Source: Opitutales bacterium
Lineage (GTDB): Bacteria; Verrucomicrobiota; Verrucomicrobiia; Opitutales; Oceanipulchritudinaceae
Assembly: GCA_007123395.1 (NCBI GenBank)
Contig: SKLD01000002.1
Location: 1-10,966 of the forward strand
Reading direction: 5' to 3'
Length of the DNA: 10,966 nt
The notes under the pieces were generated by a model. That model worked only from the letters and a program-made list of their open reading frames with translations. It made no database searches and was not told where the DNA came from. Both the position numbers and the translations under genes were made by a program. Positions within the stretch are counted from its first letter, which is position 1. Each line of letters opens with the position of its first letter. This document shows positions 6,600 to 10,966 of the stretch, one piece after another.

Positions 6600-7039
6600 C
6601 CGGGCTTTCGCGCAGGTTCGACATCGGACGGAACACTCCATGGCCAGCGGACACATCCCTCGATTTCCGGAAAGAGGACAACGTCGGCGCTCCCCTTGAA
6701 AGCAATCGTGACGACAGGGTGGCGGGGGAAGCATGCGCGCGCGCGGCGGAAGGTTGCTCTGCTGACCGAAACATCGTCGACAAGCAGGATGGATACACCC
6801 GGTGGGATATCCGGGACCGGTGCCAGCAGCCGGGGGGCGTCGGACTCCGGTTTGTTGTCCGGATTGCGAAAGCGCAGGTGCAGGTAATCGAGAGGCAACC
6901 CCATGCGGTAGGCGACGAGGGCGGCCGGCACGGTGCCGCCGGTATGGATCCCCACGACGTGGTCGCCCGCGGGCAGGGAGACTTCACGCAGCCTCTCACG
7001 AATTGCGGCAAATGAGAGCAATGGCTTCGCGTTACTCAT
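6596..7039 (-). CDS. small type I phosphoribosyltransferase
   Basis: The protein of 147 residues matches the short purine phosphoribosyltransferases, about the length of xanthine-guanine PRTase (Gpt). Residues 29-40 (G-I-H-T-G-G-T-V-P-A-A) form the N-terminal loop. Residues 84-98 (I-L-L-V-D-D-V-S-V-S-R-A-T-F-R) are the PRPP-binding motif with the Asp88-Asp89 pair. V-V-T-I-A-F-K and a C-terminal W-P-W resemble the Gpt fold. In known enzymes this motif ends (S/T)-G-x-T; here the glycine is Arg94, an unusual change that may affect PRPP binding. The expected reaction is base plus PRPP giving a nucleotide and pyrophosphate in the cytoplasm. The start at 7039 overlaps the membrane gene's stop (ATGA) and the stop overlaps the TonB receptor start, so it is the middle gene of a coupled operon. 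The longer frame to 7468 is a shadow of the membrane gene. Confidence 0.82.
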   Translation of the reverse strand: MSNAKPLLSFAAIRERLREVSLPAGDHVVGIHTGGTVPAALVAYRMGLPLDYLHLRFRNPDNKPESDAPRLLAPVPDIPPGVSILLVDDVSVSRATFRRARACFPRHPVVTIAFKGSADVVLFPEIEGCVRWPWSVPSDVEPARKPG

Positions 7040-7605
7040 TGCGCGGCGGCCGGAGGTTGGCGGTGAAACCGGATGGCAAGGTAAGTCACCGCCGCAAGCA
7101 GAGCCATGCCCGGCCACGCTGTGAGAACGGAACCCACCCAATGGGCGAACGGTCCGGCGGGGTGCAAGGCGGGCACGACGGCAATGAGGCCCGCTGATGC
7201 GGCGACCGCCGTCGGATAGGCGAACACGGGATCGTGGATACGGGGTCCGCGGACCGCGAAGCGCCATCGCAGAAACAAAACAAACACGAGAAGCTGTAGG
7301 CAAAGGATCACCGCCATGGGAGGCAGCGGGCGCCCCGTGAGGAAATGGTTCGCCCATGGTGCCAGCAGGGCGATCGCAATCCCGACCTCCATACGGCAGA
7401 ACATTGCGGCGAGAAGGGGACCGAAAAACATCGGCAGGAGACGCGCGCCCCATGTCTCGTCGCCCCACACCGGCAGCAAATGGATGACAAAAGGGGCGAA
7501 GAGCGTCAGCGCGAACAAGCCCGCCGCCTCGGCGGCGCGCCAGCGGGCAGCGGGAAGTTGTCCGGCGATCCCGGACGGGGTTGCGGTCGGGCCCTGATTC
7601 ATCAT
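7036..7605 (-). CDS. six-helix membrane protein, ECF S-component-like
   Basis: About 189 residues with six hydrophobic segments, at roughly 25-46, 55-71, 72-88, 95-113, 125-147 and 155-178. The size and helix count fit the substrate-binding S components of energy-coupling-factor vitamin transporters. The segment L-L-P-M-F-F-G-P-L-L-A, then I-A-L-L-A-P-W-A-N-H-F-L-T-G-R-P-L-P-P-M, resembles the G-P-…-L-A-P-…-L-T-G-x-P-P-L-P pattern of such proteins as I recall them. No ECF ATPase or T-component gene is in the window. It would need a shared module elsewhere or act alone, as proposed for BtuM-type proteins. The start is uncertain: ATG codons at 7623, 7605 and 7602 are all possible with weak ribosome sites. 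It is the first gene of the coupled trio. Membrane location is secure; the transporter role is inferred. Confidence 0.65.
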   Translation of the reverse strand: MMNQGPTATPSGIAGQLPAARWRAAEAAGLFALTLFAPFVIHLLPVWGDETWGARLLPMFFGPLLAAMFCRMEVGIAIALLAPWANHFLTGRPLPPMAVILCLQLLVFVLFLRWRFAVRGPRIHDPVFAYPTAVAASAGLIAVVPALHPAGPFAHWVGSVLTAWPGMALLAAVTYLAIRFHRQPPAAAQ

Positions 7606-7660
7606 CTCAATCCAGCGGAGCATGATGTCTATCGGCTGGGTGCCGTCCTTGTCAATGAGC

Positions 7661-7695
7661 GCGAAGCCACTTCGCCCGGCACGTTGGGTGTGCCG
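7661..7695 (-). promoter_or_regulatory. tandem hairpins in the operon leader, possible RNA switch
   Basis: On the minus strand, CGGCAC-ACCCAAC-GTGCCG (7695-7677, a 6-bp stem) is followed after one base by GCGAAG-TGG-CTTCGC (7675-7661, a 6-bp stem). Upstream, ACTTC near 7704-7708 can instead pair with GAAGT in the second hairpin, enclosing the first. The two folds exclude each other, as in leader switches. It lies 55-90 nt before the likely start of the membrane gene. I could not match it to a known riboswitch class, and no covariation evidence is available. Confidence 0.35.
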
Positions 7696-7750
7696 CACGG
7701 AGGGAAGTTGTGGTAAAGGCGCAGGACGCTTTTGATCAGAATTGAGGTTG

Positions 7751-7767
7751 CCTCCGCCATGGCGAGG
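7751..7767. promoter_or_regulatory. palindrome in the divergent spacer, possible operator
   Basis: CGCCATGGCG (7755-7764) is a perfect 10-bp palindrome. With one bulged base it extends to CCT…AGG on the flanks (7751-7767). It lies about 20 bp before the ilvD start, between divergent transcription units, where a repressor site would be expected. No binding protein is known, and a chance GC-rich palindrome is possible. Confidence 0.25.
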
Positions 7768-7776
7768 GCATGGTTT

Positions 7777-7782
7777 AGGGGG
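7777..7782 (+). promoter_or_regulatory. ribosome binding site of ilvD
   Basis: AGGGGG ends 5 nt before the ATG at 7788. It supports that start for the dehydratase over internal ATG codons. Confidence 0.6.
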
Positions 7783-7787
7783 CGCAT

Positions 7788-9509
7788 ATGACCACGCAAA
7801 ACCGACCCCATTCCTCGACCGTCGTGGACGGTGACGACCGCGCCCCGGCGCGCGCCATGTTGCGCGCGGTGGGCTTCGGCGACACGGATTTTGAGAAGCC
7901 GCAGATCGGCATCGCCTCGACATGGAGCGACCTCACGCCGTGCAACATGCACATCAACGAACTGGCCGAGCACGCCGCCAAGGGCACGGAGGCGGCCGGC
8001 GGCAAGCCGGTGACCTTCGGCACGATCACGGTGGCCGACGGCATCAGCATGGGGACGAAGGGCATGCGCTACAGCCTCGTCTCGCGCGAGGTGATCGCCG
8101 ACAGCATCGAGACGGTGTGCGCGGCGGAGGGCTTTGACGGGCTCATCGCCATCGGCGGGTGCGACAAGAACATGCCCGGCTGTGTCATGGCCATTGCTCG
8201 GCTCAACCGCCCGTCCGTCTTCATCTACGGCGGTACCATCCTGCCCGGCATCCACAAGGGCAAGGACGTGGACATCGTCTCCATCTTCGAGGCAGTGGGC
8301 CAGCACGCGCGCGGCGAGATCGACGCCGCCGAGCTGAATGAAGTGGAGAAGGCCTGCATCCCCGGCGCGGGTTCATGCGGCGGTATGTACACGGCCAACT
8401 CCATGGCGAGCTGCATCGAGGCGCTCGGGCTGAGCTTGCCCGGCAGCAGCGCCCAGCTCGCCATCTCCAAGGACAAACGCGCCGACTGCGAGCGTGCGGG
8501 CAACGCCGTCATGAAGATGCTCCAGTCGGGCCTGCGCCCGCGCGACATCCTCACGCGCCAGGCCTTTGAAAACGCCATCACGGTGGGCATCGCCCTCGGC
8601 GGCTCGACAAACATCGTCCTCCACCTCCTCGGCATCGCGCACAGCGCGGGGGTCGAGCTGAGCATCGACGACTTCCGCACCATCGGCGACCGCACGCCCG
8701 TCCTCTGCGACGTGAAACCCTTCGGCCGCTACAACATGTCGCACATGATCCGCATCGGCGGCATCCGCCCGCTCATGAAGGACCTCCTCGACCGCGGCAT
8801 GCTGCACGGCGACTGCGCCACGGTCTCGGGCAAGACCCTCGCGGAGAGCCTCGAAGGTGTCGCGCCCTATCCCGAGTTTCCCTCCGCGCAGGACCTCGTG
8901 CGCCCCTTCGACGACCCCATCAAAACGGAGAGCCACCTGCGCATCCTCCGCGGCAACCTCGCGCCTACGGGCGCGGTCGGCAAGATCACGGGCAAGGAAG
9001 GTCTCTACTTCAAGGGCACGGCCAAGGTCTACGAGTCCGAGGAAGACGCCCTCAAAGGCATTCTCCGCGGCGATGTCGTCGCGGGCGACGTCGTCGTCAT
9101 CCGCAACGAAGGGCCGGTGGGCGGCCCCGGTATGCGCGAGATGCTCTCGCCCACCTCCGCCGTGGCCGGGCGCGGACTGATCAAGGAGGTCGCCCTCATC
9201 ACTGACGGGCGGTTCTCCGGCGGCAGCCACGGCTTCGACGTCGGCCACGTCACACCCGAGGCGGCCCTCGGCGGCCCCATCGGCGTCGTGCGTGACGGGG
9301 ACGAGATCGAGATCGACGCCGTCAAGAACACCATCTCGCTCAACATCCCGCAGGCAGAACTTGAAGGGCGCCTCGCCGACTACAAGGCGGCCGGCTGCAC
9401 GGAGACCCGCGGCGTCCTCGCCAAATACGCCGCTACCGTCGCCTCCGCGAGCGAGGGCGCCGTGACCGACAAATACCTGCCCACCCGCGCCGCCGCCGAG
9501 ACGAAGTGA
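7788..9509 (+). CDS. ilvD: dihydroxy-acid dehydratase
   Basis: This is a complete IlvD of 573 residues, a normal length for the family. It dehydrates 2,3-dihydroxy-isovalerate and 2,3-dihydroxy-3-methylvalerate to the 2-keto acids in cytoplasmic valine, isoleucine and leucine synthesis. The two family signatures are present: C-D-K-N-M-P-G (residues 125-131) and, in the C-terminal domain, L-I-T-D-G-R-F-S-G-G-S-H-G. Three cysteines sit where the iron-sulfur ligands are expected: Cys52 (T-P-C-N), Cys125 and Cys197 (G-S-C-G-G-M-Y-T-A-N). This suggests the [2Fe-2S] type. The F-G-T-I-T-V-A-D-G-I-S-M-G and L-V-S-R-E-V-I-A-D-S segments favour true IlvD over sugar-acid dehydratase relatives. It diverges from the transporter operon, and its stop overlaps the start of a sulfatase gene (GTGA). 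Confidence 0.95.
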   Translation: MTTQNRPHSSTVVDGDDRAPARAMLRAVGFGDTDFEKPQIGIASTWSDLTPCNMHINELAEHAAKGTEAAGGKPVTFGTITVADGISMGTKGMRYSLVSREVIADSIETVCAAEGFDGLIAIGGCDKNMPGCVMAIARLNRPSVFIYGGTILPGIHKGKDVDIVSIFEAVGQHARGEIDAAELNEVEKACIPGAGSCGGMYTANSMASCIEALGLSLPGSSAQLAISKDKRADCERAGNAVMKMLQSGLRPRDILTRQAFENAITVGIALGGSTNIVLHLLGIAHSAGVELSIDDFRTIGDRTPVLCDVKPFGRYNMSHMIRIGGIRPLMKDLLDRGMLHGDCATVSGKTLAESLEGVAPYPEFPSAQDLVRPFDDPIKTESHLRILRGNLAPTGAVGKITGKEGLYFKGTAKVYESEEDALKGILRGDVVAGDVVVIRNEGPVGGPGMREMLSPTSAVAGRGLIKEVALITDGRFSGGSHGFDVGHVTPEAALGGPIGVVRDGDEIEIDAVKNTISLNIPQAELEGRLADYKAAGCTETRGVLAKYAATVASASEGAVTDKYLPTRAAAETK

Positions 9510-10894
9510 GTCGCCCGAATGTCATGCTCCTCGTCGCCGAGGACACCAGCCGCACGCTCGGCTGCTACGGCGACGCCACCGCGCACACCCCCGCCATCGA
9601 CGGACTCGCCGCCGAAGGCGCGCGCTACACGACGGCCTGCTCCTCGGCACCCGTGTGCGCGCCCAGCCGCTCCGCGCTCGTCCTCGGCCAATACCAATGG
9701 ACCGTTGGTTCGCACCACATGCGCTCCACCGTCCTGCGCCCGCCGCGGCTCTTCACTGAAGAACTGCGCGACGCAGGCTACTACGTCAACTGGTCGAACA
9801 AGACCGACTTCAACTTTGAGCCGCCCGCCTCCTTTGCCGACGACCGGCATGATTGGTTCGACGATCTTGCGGCAGGCAAGCTCAACGACCGCCCGTGGCT
9901 CCTCTTTCACAACTTCAGCGTCACCCACGAAAGCAAGATGTGGCCGGAGGAGTGGGAGACAAATGTCGCGCCGCACCTCGCCCGCGGCGAGCGCTGCGAT
10001 CCCGCCGCCGTCACGGTGCCCGCCTACCTGCCCGACACTCCGGCGGTGCGCGCCGACATCGCCCGGCACTACGACTGCCTCCGCCTCCAGGACCGGCAAA
10101 TCGCCCGCGCCCTCGACGCCCTCGACCGCAGCGGCCAACGCGACAACACCATCGTCCTCTACCTCTCCGACCACGGCCGCGGCCTAGTGCGCGAAAAGCG
10201 CTGGTGCTACGACGCCGGCGTGAACCTGCCCCTCATCATCCGCTGGCCGGGCAAGATCGCCCCCGGCACCGTCGCCGATGAACCGGTGAGCTGGGTCGAC
10301 ATCGCCCCCACCCTGCTCTCGCTTTGCGGCATACCGGTGCCGGATGCCTACCAAGGTCGCGTTTTCCTCGGCGAAAACCGCGCCCCCGCCGAACGCGCCT
10401 ATTGCTTTTCCGGGCGCGATCGCATGGACGAGGCCTACGACCGCGTGCGTACGGCGCGGAGCCGACGCTTCCGCTACATCCGCAACTTCTTTCCGCAGCT
10501 TCCCTACGCCCAACGCAACCGCTACATGGAAAAGCAAGAGACGACGCGCGAAGTCCGCGAACTGGGCGCGGCGGGAAAGCTGGCCCCGGCCCAAACCGCA
10601 TGGCTCGCCGAGACGAAACCACCCGAGGAGCTTTACGACTGCCTCGCCGACCCCGATAACGTGCGCAACCTCGCCGCCGATCCGGCGCACGCCGCGACTC
10701 TCGCGGAAATGCGCGCCGCCCTAGAGGCCTTTCTCGACGAGAGCGGCGACAAAGGCCGCCTCCCCGAGCGCGAACTCATCGCCCAAGGCCTCGTCGCCGA
10801 CCGCCTCGATGAATACGCCGCGCGCATCGAACCGCTCCCGGCCCGCCTGCGCGTCGGCCCGGAACGGACCGTCCTCGAAATGCCGGAGGCATAG
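9506..10894 (+). CDS. S1-family sulfatase without signal peptide
   Basis: A 462-residue type I sulfatase that would hydrolyse sulfate esters or N-sulfates. The N-terminal strand N-V-M-L-L-V-A-E-D (residues 5-13) carries metal ligands, with E-D in place of the usual D-D. C-A-P-S-R at 51-55 is the formylglycine motif, with Cys51 to be oxidised by a sulfatase-maturating enzyme. Lys99, His141 and the S-D-H-G block (Asp222, His223) fit the remaining active site. The look of the N-terminal half recalls sulfamidase-like sulfatases, but the subfamily is not certain. The GTG at 9506 is chosen because it gives the conserved N-terminal strand and overlaps the ilvD stop as GTGA. There is no signal peptide, so it should be cytoplasmic, acting on imported sulfated sugars. 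The link to ilvD is unexplained. Confidence 0.9.
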   Translation: MSRPNVMLLVAEDTSRTLGCYGDATAHTPAIDGLAAEGARYTTACSSAPVCAPSRSALVLGQYQWTVGSHHMRSTVLRPPRLFTEELRDAGYYVNWSNKTDFNFEPPASFADDRHDWFDDLAAGKLNDRPWLLFHNFSVTHESKMWPEEWETNVAPHLARGERCDPAAVTVPAYLPDTPAVRADIARHYDCLRLQDRQIARALDALDRSGQRDNTIVLYLSDHGRGLVREKRWCYDAGVNLPLIIRWPGKIAPGTVADEPVSWVDIAPTLLSLCGIPVPDAYQGRVFLGENRAPAERAYCFSGRDRMDEAYDRVRTARSRRFRYIRNFFPQLPYAQRNRYMEKQETTREVRELGAAGKLAPAQTAWLAETKPPEELYDCLADPDNVRNLAADPAHAATLAEMRAALEAFLDESGDKGRLPERELIAQGLVADRLDEYAARIEPLPARLRVGPERTVLEMPEA

Positions 10895-10936
10895 GCCCCA
10901 AACCGCAATTTGTTTTGCTTACAGTTCCCAGTGAGG

Positions 10937-10966
10937 CCCTGACCCTAAAAATATCGGTTTTCAGGG
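10937..10966 (+). terminator. possible terminator hairpin at the window end
   Basis: CCCTGA (10937-10942) and TCAGGG (10961-10966) are inverted 6-mers around an AT-rich middle, 43 bp after the sulfatase stop. The window ends at the arm, so a following T-run cannot be seen. The position suits a terminator or the edge of another palindromic repeat. Confidence 0.3.

Noticed and set aside
5379..6887. A 502-codon plus-strand frame
   Set aside because: It is antisense to the TonB receptor and phosphoribosyltransferase, both of which have clear motifs; the translated product is arginine-rich with no domain.
7606..7787. Cobalamin or purine riboswitch upstream of the transporter operon
   Set aside because: The conserved B12-box and purine-aptamer core sequences are not present; only unclassified hairpins are seen.
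7629..8306. A 225-codon minus-strand frame opposite ilvD
   Set aside because: It lies antisense to a certain gene and is a by-product of its GC-rich codon use; the sequence is His/Asp/Arg-rich with no family match. The same holds for the long antisense frames at 8373-9248 and 9380-10174.

Overview
The window looks like a piece of a Gram-negative chromosome, most plausibly from the Verrucomicrobiota/Kiritimatiellota part of the PVC group. That placement is inference. It rests on a TonB-dependent receptor whose mature N-terminus has an E-L-P-P-Y-T-V-V-type TonB box, an S1 sulfatase, a cobamide-methyltransferase-like UroD protein, a BNR-repeat protein remnant and several kinds of palindromic intergenic repeat. 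No rRNA or tRNA gene and no CRISPR array was seen.

Left part (1-3900). This half looks less GC-rich by eye. All recognisable genes are on the minus strand and many are small, broken or uncharacterised. In transcription order (right to left) they are: a 63-aa conserved small protein; a 146-aa protein with two membrane segments; a 139-aa uncharacterised protein whose 3' end lies in a REP-like palindrome; a type II antitoxin (Unstab_antitox-like) and ParE/RelE-like toxin pair; a UroD/MtaA-like methyltransferase that loses its C-terminus near 1320; and a C-terminal remnant of a BNR-repeat protein. At the left edge, bases 87 to 1 encode the signal peptide of a lipoprotein that leaves the window. 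This half reads as an accessory, decaying region.

Middle (3900-4650). No gene is recognised. From 4202 to 4523 there is a repeat mosaic: a 42-bp direct repeat (three full copies plus a decayed fourth) with a perfect palindrome in each unit, a 41-nt pure pyrimidine hexamer tract, and a 51-bp-period repeat whose unit holds a hairpin.

Right part (4650-10966). This half is GC-rich and intact. On the minus strand, three genes are joined by ATGA stop/start overlaps: a six-helix membrane protein resembling an ECF-transporter S component, a small purine-type phosphoribosyltransferase, and a TonB-dependent receptor. Together they suggest outer-membrane uptake, inner-membrane uptake and phosphoribosyl trapping of one small molecule, perhaps a nucleobase or a base-containing vitamin precursor. 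This is the most interesting unit here. On the plus strand, diverging from it, ilvD (dihydroxy-acid dehydratase) overlaps by GTGA with a signal-peptide-less S1 sulfatase. The 180-bp divergent spacer holds two tandem hairpins that could act as a leader switch for the minus-strand operon.
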